The notes under the pieces were generated by a model. It saw only the letters and a program-made list of their open reading frames with translations, made no database searches and was not told where the DNA came from. Positions 26,049 to 35,520 of a stretch of DNA of 64,000 nt are shown piece by piece. Both the position numbers and the translations under genes were made by a program. Position 1 is the stretch's first letter; each line of letters starts with the position of its first letter. Origin of the DNA: Gluconacetobacter tumulisoli (GTDB taxonomy: Bacteria; Pseudomonadota; Alphaproteobacteria; Acetobacterales; Acetobacteraceae); the NCBI RefSeq assembly GCF_014174155.1, contig NZ_JABEQM010000004.1:62001-126000 (forward strand), in the 5' to 3' direction.

Positions 26049-26857
26049 TTCACCCCCATGAACAGGCGGGCCCAGCGTATTTCGGTCGGCCACATCCAGA
26101 ATTCCCATACCGGATAGCGGGCGTCCACCGACAGGAAGATCCATTTCGCCTGGCCGATCAGGTTTTCCATCGGCACGAATCCCAGATCCTCCGGATCGTC
26201 GCCCATGAAGCGGCTGTCCGCGCTGTCGTCGCGGTTGTCACCCATGGCGAAGAAATAACCCGCCGGCACCACATAGACAGGGGTATCGTTCTGGAAACCC
26301 TCGTTCGTCAGCTTCAGAATATCGTGCGCGACCGGGCCGTGCCCGCCGCTGCCGGGCAGCATCTCGCGGTAGCGCTGGCCTTCCATGCTGGTGCGATGTT
26401 CATCCACCGCCACGTAATCGCCCTCGGCCACGCGCGGCACCAGCGTGTCGTTCAGGTACAACTCGCCGTCACGGACCTGGATGCGGTCGCCCGGCAGGCC
26501 CACGATCCGTTTGATATAGTCTATGGACGTGTCCTTGGTAAAACGGAACACTGCGACGTCGCCCCGATGCGGCATCCGCCCCAGGATCCGCCCGCTGAAC
26601 AGGTCGGGCGATCGCGGCAGCGAGAAATGGGAATAGCCGTAGCTGTATTTTGCGACCCACAGGTAATCGCCCACCTGAAGCGTCGGAATCATCGAGCCGG
26701 ACGGGATGTTGAACGGTTCGAACAGCACCGTGCGCACCCCCACGGCCAGCACGCCCGCGACGAGGATGGTCCGGATCAGGTCCCACGCCCCCCGCAGGGC
26801 CGGCACGGCGCCCCCCGCCGGCAGGGAGGAGGAATTGGTCTTGCGCTGGTCATCCAT
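26045..26857 (-). CDS. lepB: Signal peptidase I
   Basis: Cleaves signal peptides of exported proteins at the periplasmic face of the inner membrane. The 270-residue protein has one membrane helix (about 26-46), the catalytic serine in IPSGSMIPTLQVGDY (Ser55), the general-base lysine in DYIKRIVGLPGDRI (Lys116), and the box E sequence GDNRDDSADSR. Its stop overlaps the rnc start. Order acpS-lepB-rnc-era is standard in alphaproteobacteria. Confidence 0.95.
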   Translation of the reverse strand: MDDQRKTNSSSLPAGGAVPALRGAWDLIRTILVAGVLAVGVRTVLFEPFNIPSGSMIPTLQVGDYLWVAKYSYGYSHFSLPRSPDLFSGRILGRMPHRGDVAVFRFTKDTSIDYIKRIVGLPGDRIQVRDGELYLNDTLVPRVAEGDYVAVDEHRTSMEGQRYREMLPGSGGHGPVAHDILKLTNEGFQNDTPVYVVPAGYFFAMGDNRDDSADSRFMGDDPEDLGFVPMENLIGQAKWIFLSVDARYPVWEFWMWPTEIRWARLFMGVK

Positions 26858-26990
26858 GGGTCAGGTGTCTAAATCCGGATAAGGGGAACCGGGCCGGAGG
26901 GAATACCGGGCCGGACGGCAGAGCCCGCGGATGAAGCCGAGGGGACATTCCCCTGTCAAGCGCGCAAGGCCCGCCGATACTATCCCCACC

Positions 26991-27398
26991 CTATGCCGCG
27001 GGACCAGCTTCGATCATGACCTGAGCGAAGGCGTAGGGATATTCGTCCGTCATCGTCAGCAGCAGCCGTGCCTGCTGCCCCACGGGCACGAGTTCGTCCA
27101 GGCGGATCCGGGCGCCGCCGGTCAGGATCATGACAGGCTGGCCGCCCGGCAGGTTGTCCACGCCGAGATCGCGATGAAAAACCCCGCGCGCGAAGCCTGT
27201 GCCCAGCGCCTTGGCACAGGCCTCCTTCGCCGCCCATCGCTTGGCATATGCCCCGAGGCGCGCATCGCCATGACGCCGCTGGGCGCGACGGATTTCGGCG
27301 TCGGTGAATACGCGGTGCAGGAATCGTTCGCCATGCCGTTCCAGCACGCGCGCGACCCGCCTGATGTCGCACAGATCGGAACCGATCCCGATCAGCAT
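26991..27398 (-). CDS. acpS: Holo-[acyl-carrier-protein] synthase
   Basis: Transfers phosphopantetheine from CoA to apo-ACP. The 135-residue protein has the family start [15 protein letters not shown] (Mg ligand Asp8), [10 protein letters not shown], and the signature [15 protein letters not shown] with the second acidic ligand, Glu. Start at ATG 27398 removes 16 unsupported codons. It lies 34 bases after the rsh stop, and the lepB gene follows after 133 bases that contain a 10-bp direct repeat and a small hairpin. Confidence 0.93.
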   Translation of the reverse strand: MLIGIGSDLCDIRRVARVLERHGERFLHRVFTDAEIRRAQRRHGDARLGAYAKRWAAKEACAKALGTGFARGVFHRDLGVDNLPGGQPVMILTGGARIRLDELVPVGQQARLLLTMTDEYPYAFAQVMIEAGPAA

Positions 27399-27432
27399 CT
27401 GCCGCGCTCCGGCAACGGTGATCCGGCGCGCG

Positions 27433-29814
27433 TCATCCCTTCGCACGCTCCACCTGTATGATGCCGTTGGCCGCCCGTAGCGATGCGATGACCGAGGACA
27501 GATGCCGCAGGTCGCGGACCTCGATATCGGCCAGGATCTCCATGAAGTCGAGCTGACGGTTGACGATCCGCAAATTGACGACCGTTCCGTCGTGCTTCGA
27601 CGCCGTGTTGGTCAGGGTTGCCAGCACCGAGGATTCGTTCGCCGCGATGACGGTCAGGCGCCCGACATGCGGTTCCGTCGCACCCCGGCCGATCAGGTCG
27701 TAATCCCAGTCGACATCCATGAAGCGTTCCGGCGTGGCGGCGAAGCTCTCCAGCGTCTGGCATCCGGCCGTATGGATGGTGATTCCCTTACCCGTGGCGA
27801 CGATTCCCACGATCCGGTCCCCCGGCAAGGGGTGGCAGCAGCCCGCGAAATGCACGGCGATTCCGGGGCCGATCCCGGCCAGTGCCATGCCGCCGCCGGC
27901 CTTGGGCCGGCTGCCGGTGCGCGACGGTGCGCGCATGGGAATGCCCGGCACCATGCGCGGGGCGCGCGGTGTCTGCCGCAGTTCCGGATAGGCCGCGTGG
28001 ACCACGTCGCGCGGGCCGATATTCCCGTTGCCGACGGCGACATACAGATCCTCGACCGATGCCTGCTTCAGGTCGGGCAGAATGCTTTCCAGCACCTTTT
28101 CCGATCCGTCGACCCCTTCCTGCCGGAAGGCCTTGGCCAAGGCCGCGCGGCCGCCATCGATATTCGCCTCGCGCTGCTGGGCGGCGACATGGCGCCTGAT
28201 CCGCGCCCGCGCCTTGCCGGTGACGACGAAACGTTCCCACGACGGCGACGGGGTGCCGCCGCGCGCGGTCATGATCTCGACCTGGTCGCCGTTCTGCAAT
28301 TCGTGCCGCAACGGCATCAGCCGGCCGTTGATCCGCGCCCCCACGCAGGTATCGCCGACCTGGCTGTGCACCGCATAGGCGAAATCGACCGGCGTGGCCC
28401 CGCGCGGCAGGGGAATCAGCTGCCCCTTGGGCGTGAAGCAGAACACCTGGTCCTGATAGAGTTCCAGCTTCGTGTTCTCGAGGAATTCGTCCGGAGCCGC
28501 CGAATCTTCGAGGATATCCAGCAGGTCCTGCACCCAGCGCAGGCCGGTCACGACCCGCGCCGCATCCTCGCTGACGCCCGGGACCTGCTTGTACAACCAG
28601 TGCGACGCCACGCCGTTCTCGGCGATGTCGTGCATTTCGGCCGTACGGATCTGCACTTCGATCTTCTGGTTGCGCGGATGACGCAGGGTCACACCGGTAT
28701 GCAGGCTCTGATATCCGTTGGCCTTGGGCGTGGAGATATAATCCTTGAATCGCCCGACAATGACCGGATAGGCGGCATGGACCGCGCCCAGGGCGATATA
28801 GCAGGCCTCGCGCGTCGGCACGATGATCCGGAAGGCCATGATGTCGGAGAGTTGCTCGAACGCGACATTGCGCTTCTGCATCTTCTCCCAGATCGAGAAG
28901 GGCGATTTTTCCCGCCCTGTCACTTCGACCTCGCCCAGCCCGGCATCGCGGCACAGCTGGGTCAGTTCGCGCCGGACCTCCTCGATCACGTCCGCGCCCT
29001 GCCCGCGCAGGTAATTCAGGCGGGCACGGATCGTGGCGCTGGCTTCGGGCTCCAGCTCGACGAAGGACAGGTCCTGGAGTTCGCTCTTGACCTTGTCCAT
29101 ACCGATGCGCCCGGCCAGGGGCGCATAGATTTCCATGGTTTCGCGCGCGATGCGCTGGCGGCGATCCAGGCGCTGCACATAATGCAGCGTCCGCATGTTG
29201 TGCAGCCGGTCCGCCAGCTTGACGATCAGCACCCGGATGTCCTTGGACATCGCGAGAACCAGCTTGCGGAAATTTTCCGCCTGCTTGGTCCGGTCGGACT
29301 GAAGCTCCAGCCGCGTCAGCTTGGTAACGCCATCCACCAGATCTGCTATCGTCGGTCCGAATTCGACGCGCAGCCGCTCGTGGGTGACGCCGGTATCCTC
29401 GATCGTATCGTGCAGCAGGGCTGTTGCGATCGATGGCATGTCCAGGTGGAAGCCGGCGAGGATGCTGGCGACCGCCAGGGGATGGGTGATGTAGGGATCG
29501 CCGTTGTCACGCGCCTGCCCCGCGTGGGCCTGCCGCGCGACATCGAAGGCGCGGCGGATCAGATCCAGGTCCGCGTCCGGATCATAGGTCCGGATCCGGC
29601 GCAACAGGCCGTCGCAGGAAATCGCCCGAGTGGCAACGGGCGCCTTGTCCGGGGCCGGACCCGTGGAAATCGAAGCGTCGGGAAGTATTCCGCCGACCTC
29701 GACGAGATCGGCCGAGACCGGCAGGTCGGGAAGAGTCACAGGCGAAAGGGGCGCCGCCCGACCGGCGACGAGAGCATCTCCAGGACCAGAAGGATCCGCC
29801 ACCTTTCGCCCCAT
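27433..29814 (-). CDS. Bifunctional (p)ppGpp synthetase/hydrolase (RelA/SpoT family)
   Basis: Controls the stringent response by making and degrading (p)ppGpp. The 793-residue protein has an HD hydrolase domain (about 90-240) with intact His135-Asp136 in [10 protein letters not shown], a synthetase domain (about 290-410) with [20 protein letters not shown], then TGS (about 445-505) and a C-terminal ACT domain (about 720-790). RFKD is the RXKD-type loop of bifunctional Rsh enzymes rather than the EXDD of synthetase-only RelA. The first 60 residues are low complexity and the true start may be later. The gene follows rpoZ by 4 bases. Confidence 0.94.
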   Translation of the reverse strand: MGRKVADPSGPGDALVAGRAAPLSPVTLPDLPVSADLVEVGGILPDASISTGPAPDKAPVATRAISCDGLLRRIRTYDPDADLDLIRRAFDVARQAHAGQARDNGDPYITHPLAVASILAGFHLDMPSIATALLHDTIEDTGVTHERLRVEFGPTIADLVDGVTKLTRLELQSDRTKQAENFRKLVLAMSKDIRVLIVKLADRLHNMRTLHYVQRLDRRQRIARETMEIYAPLAGRIGMDKVKSELQDLSFVELEPEASATIRARLNYLRGQGADVIEEVRRELTQLCRDAGLGEVEVTGREKSPFSIWEKMQKRNVAFEQLSDIMAFRIIVPTREACYIALGAVHAAYPVIVGRFKDYISTPKANGYQSLHTGVTLRHPRNQKIEVQIRTAEMHDIAENGVASHWLYKQVPGVSEDAARVVTGLRWVQDLLDILEDSAAPDEFLENTKLELYQDQVFCFTPKGQLIPLPRGATPVDFAYAVHSQVGDTCVGARINGRLMPLRHELQNGDQVEIMTARGGTPSPSWERFVVTGKARARIRRHVAAQQREANIDGGRAALAKAFRQEGVDGSEKVLESILPDLKQASVEDLYVAVGNGNIGPRDVVHAAYPELRQTPRAPRMVPGIPMRAPSRTGSRPKAGGGMALAGIGPGIAVHFAGCCHPLPGDRIVGIVATGKGITIHTAGCQTLESFAATPERFMDVDWDYDLIGRGATEPHVGRLTVIAANESSVLATLTNTASKHDGTVVNLRIVNRQLDFMEILADIEVRDLRHLSSVIASLRAANGIIQVERAKG

Positions 29815-29818
29815 GGGC

Positions 29819-30214
29819 TTACCGCCGGGCGCGGCCGCCCAGTTCGGCCTCGATCGCGGCCTCGAGCTCCTCGGCGGACATGCCGGCGCCGTGGCCGGCT
29901 TCCTCCTCGGGGGAGACGTCCTGGAGGCCGAAGATGTTCTGCTCGGTCGGGATCAGGTCCATGACCTCCTCATCGGCGGGCTCGGGCTCGGGCGCACGGG
30001 CCAGGGAGCGGACGAGGTCACCGCGGATCTGTTCCAGCCCGATGGTCTGGTCCGCGATCTCGCGCAGGGCGACGACAGGGTTCTTGTCGTTGTCGCGATC
30101 GACCGTCAGTTCCTCGCCCCGCGACAGGTTACGTGCGCGCTGCGCCGCGAGCAAAACGAGCTCGAATCGGTTGGGAACCCGTTCAACGCAGTCTTCGACG
30201 GTAACGCGAGCCAT
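29819..30214 (-). CDS. rpoZ: RNA polymerase omega subunit
   Basis: Assembles on the beta' subunit of RNA polymerase and forms part of a ppGpp site in proteobacteria. The 131-residue protein begins [20 protein letters not shown] and continues with [12 protein letters not shown], the omega signature; the rest is a long acidic tail as in other alphaproteobacterial omegas. It stops 4 bases before rsh, linking ppGpp metabolism with its target. Confidence 0.94.
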   Translation of the reverse strand: MARVTVEDCVERVPNRFELVLLAAQRARNLSRGEELTVDRDNDKNPVVALREIADQTIGLEQIRGDLVRSLARAPEPEPADEEVMDLIPTEQNIFGLQDVSPEEEAGHGAGMSAEELEAAIEAELGGRARR

Positions 30215-30308
30215 GAGGCCAGCCTCCGGTATAAAGTGTCAGTTGCAAAAAACCATCTTTAACCATCACGACCCGAAAAAGCAAGCTTCGGGCCGGTCCG
30301 GAACCACG

Positions 30309-30806
30309 TCAGGACGATGCAAGGCGGTGGATCGCCTGGTCGGAGACGCCCGCTATCAGCTCGTCCATCGACCGGCCCGAACGCGGGTCGCGCCATCCCG
30401 GCGCCACGTCGCGCAAGGGCAGGAGAACGAACGCCCGCGCCTCCGCACGGGGGTGCGGCAGGATCGGGTCCGGCGTCGCCCGCACGCATGTCCCCATCGC
30501 CACGATATCCAGGTCCAGGGGACGCGCCGCATTCACCACCGTGCGCACCCGCCCGGCCCGTGCCTCGATCTCCTGCAGGGCCGCCAGCAGGGTTTCGGGC
30601 GAAATCGCCCCTGCCGCCCGGACGACACCGTTGATGTAGGGGGGCTGCCCGGACGGGGGCACCGGCGCGCTCTCATACCAGTGGGATATCATTTCGACAG
30701 TGACGCCCGGTATCGCGGCGATCTGCTCCACCGCCCATCGGCAGGTGTGCAACGGCCCCTCTCCTGCCGGGCCCGGCAGATTGGCCCCTATTGCAATCAA
30801 GATCAT
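30309..30806 (-). CDS. folK: 2-amino-4-hydroxy-6-hydroxymethyldihydropteridine pyrophosphokinase
   Basis: Transfers pyrophosphate from ATP to hydroxymethyl-dihydropterin in folate synthesis. The 165-residue protein starts with MILIAIGANLPGP, the family N-terminus, and carries the signature PLDLDIVAMG, preceded by PPYINGVVRA and followed by LPHPRAEARAFVLLPL. The conserved Asp pair is in LDLDI. The upstream 33 in-frame codons are not supported. A small hairpin lies between folK and rpoZ. It is divergent from the NYN-domain gene. Confidence 0.93.
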   Translation of the reverse strand: MILIAIGANLPGPAGEGPLHTCRWAVEQIAAIPGVTVEMISHWYESAPVPPSGQPPYINGVVRAAGAISPETLLAALQEIEARAGRVRTVVNAARPLDLDIVAMGTCVRATPDPILPHPRAEARAFVLLPLRDVAPGWRDPRSGRSMDELIAGVSDQAIHRLASS

Positions 30807-31046
30807 CCTTAATCCAGGCTCCGTACGGTTCAGTACATCATCAACAGCCGCCGGAGGCACGACGCCGAACGGTTTGTCCCTGTTTTTTCGATTTTTTTCA
30901 GCCATAAAACTGCGGACATGGCAACTTCTGCCATACCAATTTTGCGCGGACGCCTTTATCGTTCTGTCGGAAAGGTGAAACGGTTACGTAACAGACGTGC
31001 CGCGCATCGCGATGCGGGCTTCAGGACGTTTCAGGGATCAGGGCGC

Positions 31047-31658
31047 ATGTTTTTTCAACCCAACGAACGCGTATGCCTCTTCATCGACGGTGCCAGCCTG
31101 TATTCGGCATCCCGTCACCTGGGCTTCGATGTCGATTATCGCAATCTTCTCGCTTTTTTTCGATCCAAATGCCACGTGATCCGCGCCTATTATTATTCGG
31201 CGATCTTGGAGAGCGAGGAATATTCTCCGCTTAAACCGCTGACAGACTGGCTGGTCTATAACGGATATTTCCTGGTCACCAAGACGGCCCGCGAATTCGT
31301 CGACCAGAATGGCCGCAGACGGGTCAAGGGCAGCATGGATATCGAACTCGCGGTCGACATGATGGAGATGGCCTCCAAAATCGACCATGCGGTCCTGTTC
31401 AGCGGCGATGCGGATTTCCGGCGCCTTCTTGAATCGGTTCAGCGGCAGGGCGTGCGCACGTCGGTCATTTCCTCGGTCCGCACCACGCCGCCCCTGATCG
31501 GCGACGATTTGCGGCGTCAGGCCGACCAGTTCATCGACCTGGCCGACATCGCGCCCCAGTTCACCCGCCGGCAGGCCGAATCCAGAACGGTCCGCCAGCA
31601 GCAGAATCCCGTCCGCCATCCGGCAGACCAGTTGAGCGAACTCGACCACAGCGACTGA
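31047..31658 (+). CDS. NYN-domain (LabA/DUF88-type) predicted ribonuclease
   Basis: A 203-residue PIN-like protein. Conserved acidic residues of the NYN nuclease fold are all visible: Asp14 in CLFIDGASLY, Asp98 and Asp104 in GSMDIELAVDMM, and Asp121/Asp123 in LFSGDADFRRLLESV. A C-terminal tail of about 40 residues is polar and Gln/Arg rich. The family covers LabA and related RNases; targets here are unknown. It starts at ATG 31047 and is divergent from folK with a 240-base AT-richer gap, and convergent with mqo. A role in RNA turnover is inference from the fold. Confidence 0.85.
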   Translation: MFFQPNERVCLFIDGASLYSASRHLGFDVDYRNLLAFFRSKCHVIRAYYYSAILESEEYSPLKPLTDWLVYNGYFLVTKTAREFVDQNGRRRVKGSMDIELAVDMMEMASKIDHAVLFSGDADFRRLLESVQRQGVRTSVISSVRTTPPLIGDDLRRQADQFIDLADIAPQFTRRQAESRTVRQQQNPVRHPADQLSELDHSD

Positions 31659-31831
31659 GAGGCGGTTCAAGGAGCCAGTCTACGGGCGAATCACACGGTT
31701 CGTCCAATATACCACTCTGAGAACTGCATCTGACAGTCCAGCCTTGGCAGGCCACCCGCCGGCCCCGGGCTGCCCACCGCGGGATCGCCTGCCACGCCGA
31801 CTGACAGGCGGCCCCTTCTATTTGGCGGCGT

Positions 31832-33328
31832 TCAGCCTTCCAGTTGCAGCACCCGCGTGGTCCAGTCATGGACATGGGCGCAGAGTTCCGGCCGATCGGC
31901 CAGCATCCCGCCGAACGAGGGGATCATTTCCTTCAGCTTGGGTTCCCATCTCGGCAGTTCGCCGGCAAAGCATTTGCGGATGACCGTCAGCATGATCGGC
32001 ACGGCGGTGGACGCCCCGGGCGACGCACCCAGCAGGGCTGCCACCGAACCGTTCGCACCGGTGATGACCTCGGTCCCGAACTGAAGCACGCCCCCCTTCT
32101 TCGCATCCTTCTTGATGACCTGGACGCGCTGGCCGGCAACGATCAGTTCCCAATCCTCGGCCCGTGCGGTCGGCACGAAATCGCGCAGCGCCGCCAGGCG
32201 GGCCTGGCTGGATTGCATGACCTGCTGGATCAAATATTTGGTCAGGGCCATGTTGTCGCGTGCCACGGCCAGCATGGCGCCGATATTGTCCATGCGAATC
32301 GAACGCGGCAGGTCCCACAGGGACCCCTGCTTTAGGAATTTGGTCGAGAATCCGGCATAGGGACCGAACAGCAGGCCGGCCTTGCCGTCGATGACACGCG
32401 TATCGAGATGCGGCACCGACATCGGCGGCGCACCGACCGAAGCCTTGCCGTAGACCTTGGCATGATGGCGGGCGGCGATGTCGGGATTCGTGCAGCGCAG
32501 GAACTGGCCGCTGACCGGAAACCCGCCGATGCCCCTGGCCTCGGGAATGCCGGTCTTCTGCAGCAGCGGCAGCGCCCCGCCACCCGCGCCGATGAAGACG
32601 AACCGCGCGCCGACCGACATCGTGTTCCCGGTCGACTGATCGCGGACCGACACGCGCCAGCCACCGGACGCATCGCGGGTCAGATCCTCGACCTCATGCC
32701 CCAGCTTGAGGTCAAAACCGGATTGCTGCGTCAGGAAATGGACCAGAAGATGCGTCAGCGCGCCGAAATTGACATCGGTCCCCGACGCGATCCAGGTGGC
32801 GGCCAGCGGGGTGCCCGCCGTCCGGCCCTCCATCACCAGCGGCATCCATTGCTTCAACTGCGCCGGATCGGTCGAAAAGCGCATGCCCGCAAAGAGCGGG
32901 TGGTCCTTCAGCGCGTCATGGCGACGACGGAGGTAATCGCCATTCTCGGCGCCCCAGACGAAGCTCATATGCGGAATGGGATTGAGGAATTCACGCGGCG
33001 AGGCAATTACCCCGGCTTCGACCAGATAGGCCCAGAACTGGCGCGAGACCTGAAAAGCCTCGTTGACGCCCACCGCCTTGGAAATATCGATCGTGCCGTC
33101 GGCACGTTCGGGGGTGTAGTTCAGTTCGCACAGCGCCGCATGCCCGGTGCCGGCATTGTTCCAGGCATTGGAACTCTCCTGCGCCACGTCGCCTAGGCGC
33201 CCGAACAGGCCGATCGACCAGTCGGGCTGAAGTAATTTCAGCAGCGCACCCAATGTCGCGCTCATTACCCCGCCACCGATCAGGACGACGTCATAGGCAG
33301 AATCGGTTCGGGTCGTATTCGAGGTCAT
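31832..33328 (-). CDS. mqo: Malate:quinone oxidoreductase
   Basis: FAD-dependent, membrane-associated enzyme that oxidises L-malate to oxaloacetate and passes electrons to the quinone pool. The 498-residue protein shows the FAD loop VVLIGGGVMSATLG (14-25), NAWNNAGTGHAALCELNYTP, which is diagnostic for MQO, and a C-terminal second FAD region with GASPGASTAVPIM. ATG at 33328 has GGAGAAG seven bases upstream. Acetic acid bacteria often use Mqo in the TCA cycle. It has a long upstream region and no close co-directional partner. Confidence 0.95.
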   Translation of the reverse strand: MTSNTTRTDSAYDVVLIGGGVMSATLGALLKLLQPDWSIGLFGRLGDVAQESSNAWNNAGTGHAALCELNYTPERADGTIDISKAVGVNEAFQVSRQFWAYLVEAGVIASPREFLNPIPHMSFVWGAENGDYLRRRHDALKDHPLFAGMRFSTDPAQLKQWMPLVMEGRTAGTPLAATWIASGTDVNFGALTHLLVHFLTQQSGFDLKLGHEVEDLTRDASGGWRVSVRDQSTGNTMSVGARFVFIGAGGGALPLLQKTGIPEARGIGGFPVSGQFLRCTNPDIAARHHAKVYGKASVGAPPMSVPHLDTRVIDGKAGLLFGPYAGFSTKFLKQGSLWDLPRSIRMDNIGAMLAVARDNMALTKYLIQQVMQSSQARLAALRDFVPTARAEDWELIVAGQRVQVIKKDAKKGGVLQFGTEVITGANGSVAALLGASPGASTAVPIMLTVIRKCFAGELPRWEPKLKEMIPSFGGMLADRPELCAHVHDWTTRVLQLEG

Positions 33329-33876
33329 GATCTTCTCCGGAACGACATCGGCATGCTGGCGTCTGTCACTGCAATCGGGCCAGCCGGACTCCCGGCGGCG
33401 GCTTCGGTCCCCGACGGGATGGTTCTCCTGTCCGGCATGGTCCGCCGGCAGGGGATGGTCCGGGCTTCGTCCCGACCTGGCGGAACAGCATCGATGCGGG
33501 TCAACCGCTTTTCCCGAAAACGGAACAGTACAGCCATACCCTTCCCAGCCCTGCCTGGTTCGCCGGAACGCCCCATCCTCATGCCATTCCGATCTCCATT
33601 CCGGCGCATCATCTCTCCGCGAGGGAAACGGTTCCCGCACCGTCGCATGGCCAGTGGAACCCATCTAGGGGCAGCATTGGAGGCACCGCCGAGATTCAGT
33701 ATCTTTCTTTCAAGGTCTTCGATTTCTTAAAGAACTCTTGCCGATCCGACGCCCTGTGAAACATTCTGGACACGCATGGCTGGCAAACGGTTTTCGCATC
33801 GCCAAGCATCATGTGCCATCACCACGCCGCGGGCGCCAGAGCCCTGCGCCATCGCATCCGTCCTGCATGGTGGCGT
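33329..33876. other. 548-base gap without a credible gene, upstream of mqo
   Basis: I see no coding region here: open frames have no recognisable protein pattern. The half nearest mqo is GC rich; the stretch at about 33690-33770 is clearly AT richer, with runs of T and A, and may hold the mqo promoter, but I cannot fix a good -35/-10 pair. The far end borders the stop of the phosphotransacetylase-family gene. Confidence 0.5.
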
Positions 33877-34806
33877 CTATGGGGCGGCTGGCATCGCGCC
33901 CGCCCGGGACATGGTCGCCGCCAGCATGCCGGACAGGATCCGTGTACGCACCGAATCGGCGCGGCTGGTCAGCACGACGGGCACGCGCGCGCCCAGCACG
34001 ATGCCGGCGGCCGAGGCTCCGCCCATGAAAATCATCTGCTTGGCCAGCATGTTTCCGGCCTCCAGGTCCGGAACGACCAGGATATCGGCCTGTCCTGCGA
34101 CCGGCGACTGCACGCCCTTGCAGTGCGCGGCCTCGATACTGAGCGCGTTGTCCAGCGCCAGCGGCCCGTCCACCACCCCGCCCGAGATCTGTCCCCGTTC
34201 CGCCATCTTGGCCAGGAGGGCGGCATCCAGCGTGGACGGCAGGTCGGGATTGACCGTTTCGATCGCCGACAGGATCGCGACCCGGGGCCGGGCAATGCCG
34301 ATCACATGGGCAAGGTCGATCGCGTTCTGCACGATATCCCGCCGCGCCGGCAGGTCCGGCGCGATATTCACCGCCCCGTCCGTCAGCAGCAGCAGGCGCG
34401 GCCAGGACGGCACATCCAGGACGAAGACATGGCTCATGCGCCGGTCCGTCCGCAGGCCGGAATCATGATGTCCGATTTCGCGCAGGAACACGCTGGAATG
34501 CAGCGATCCTTTCATCAGGATCCCGACCGCGCCCTCTCGCGCCAGCGCCGCGCCACGGGACGCGGCCGTCCGTTCGTCTCCGGCCTCGATCAGGCTGCAG
34601 CCGGACAGGTCGATCGACGCCGATCGCGCAATATCGCGGATGGCGGCCACCGGACCGACCAGGACAGGCTGGACGATCCCCTTTTGCTGCAGCCCCACGG
34701 CGGCCTCCAGCGAGGGGATGCTGCAAGGGTGAACGACCGCGGCCGGCACGGGCGGCCCATCAGCGAGGCCGGCAAGCATTTCATCGAAAACAGGTGAGGA
34801 CGGCAT
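33877..34806 (-). CDS. Phosphate acetyl/butyryltransferase family protein
   Basis: A 309-residue member of the PTA/PTB family, which exchanges CoA and phosphate on short acyl groups. Typical parts are visible: AAVVHPCSIPSLEAAV, VLVGPVAAIRDIA, GILMKGSLHSSVFLREI, the serine-rich C-terminal DILVVPDLEAGNMLAKQ and VLTSRADSVRTRI. It lacks the N-terminal domains of long Pta and no acetate kinase gene is adjacent. Such proteins are also annotated as phosphate butyryltransferase or as the transferase half of an enoyl-CoA hydratase fusion; the acyl substrate cannot be told from sequence. A 70-base gap separates it from msrQ. Confidence 0.85.
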   Translation of the reverse strand: MPSSPVFDEMLAGLADGPPVPAAVVHPCSIPSLEAAVGLQQKGIVQPVLVGPVAAIRDIARSASIDLSGCSLIEAGDERTAASRGAALAREGAVGILMKGSLHSSVFLREIGHHDSGLRTDRRMSHVFVLDVPSWPRLLLLTDGAVNIAPDLPARRDIVQNAIDLAHVIGIARPRVAILSAIETVNPDLPSTLDAALLAKMAERGQISGGVVDGPLALDNALSIEAAHCKGVQSPVAGQADILVVPDLEAGNMLAKQMIFMGGASAAGIVLGARVPVVLTSRADSVRTRILSGMLAATMSRAGAMPAAP

Positions 34807-34876
34807 CGGAACAACCGGGCTGGAATTGCAAGACGGACCACACCCTCATGCCACGTTCCCCCGACCGCCCCGCGCA

Positions 34877-35518
34877 TCATCTTTGTGCGAGGCGCCGACG
34901 CCGGATCGCATCCGGCAGCAGGCGATAGAGCAGCAGCAGCGCCATGACGACGGCATAGAGCAACGGCTCGGCGCGCAGCAGCTTGAAGGACAGGATGAAA
35001 TGTACCGCCGCGCACAGCCCGGCTAGATAGACCATCCGATGCACGGCCCGCCAGCGCCGGCCCAGACGCCGGATGGACCATGCGTTCGACGTGGCGGCCA
35101 GAACCGTCACGATCAGGAACGCCGCCATCCCCATGATGACGAAGGGCCGCCGCGTGATGTCGGCCAGCAGCACCGCACCGTCGAACCCCTGGTCGAGGCC
35201 GACATAGACCGTGACATGGAACAGCGCGTACCAGAACGCCAGCAATCCCAGCGCCCGCCGATAGCGCAGCAGGCTGACCCCGGTCAGTTCACGCAAGGGT
35301 GTCACGCACAGCGACAGGATCAGGAATCGGATGGCCCACAGGCCCAGCGTGCGTTCGAAGACATTCACGGGGTCGGGGCCCAGCCGGTTCGCCAGCCCCA
35401 TCGCGAAGGTCGCCGCCGCCGGGACCAGCCCCACGGCATACAGCAAGACCCGAAGAATCCCGACCGACGACCGCCATTTGCGGGCCGGCTGGTCTCGCCT
35501 GTCCGTCCGCGCCGTCAT
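34877..35518 (-). CDS. msrQ: MsrQ-type heme-binding membrane subunit (YedZ family)
   Basis: Inner-membrane b-type cytochrome that passes electrons from quinol to MsrP for repair of oxidised methionine in periplasmic proteins. The 213-residue protein has about six membrane helices; conserved family features include LCVTPLRELTG and RYRRALGLLAFWYALFHVTVY with a likely heme histidine, and WRAVHRMVYLAGLCAAVHF with two more. ATG at 35518 lies 2 bases after the msrP stop, so the pair forms one operon. Confidence 0.92.
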   Translation of the reverse strand: MTARTDRRDQPARKWRSSVGILRVLLYAVGLVPAAATFAMGLANRLGPDPVNVFERTLGLWAIRFLILSLCVTPLRELTGVSLLRYRRALGLLAFWYALFHVTVYVGLDQGFDGAVLLADITRRPFVIMGMAAFLIVTVLAATSNAWSIRRLGRRWRAVHRMVYLAGLCAAVHFILSFKLLRAEPLLYAVVMALLLLYRLLPDAIRRRRLAQR

Positions 35519-35520
35519 CG

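Noticed and set aside
27502-29964. An 820-residue plus-strand open frame opposite the rsh gene
   Set aside because: Antisense shadow of the RelA/SpoT gene, which has intact HD, synthetase, TGS and ACT domains.
33325-33648. A 107-residue minus-strand frame upstream of mqo
   Set aside because: Arg-rich, no family pattern, no ribosome site, and it overlaps the mqo start; I treat the region as noncoding.
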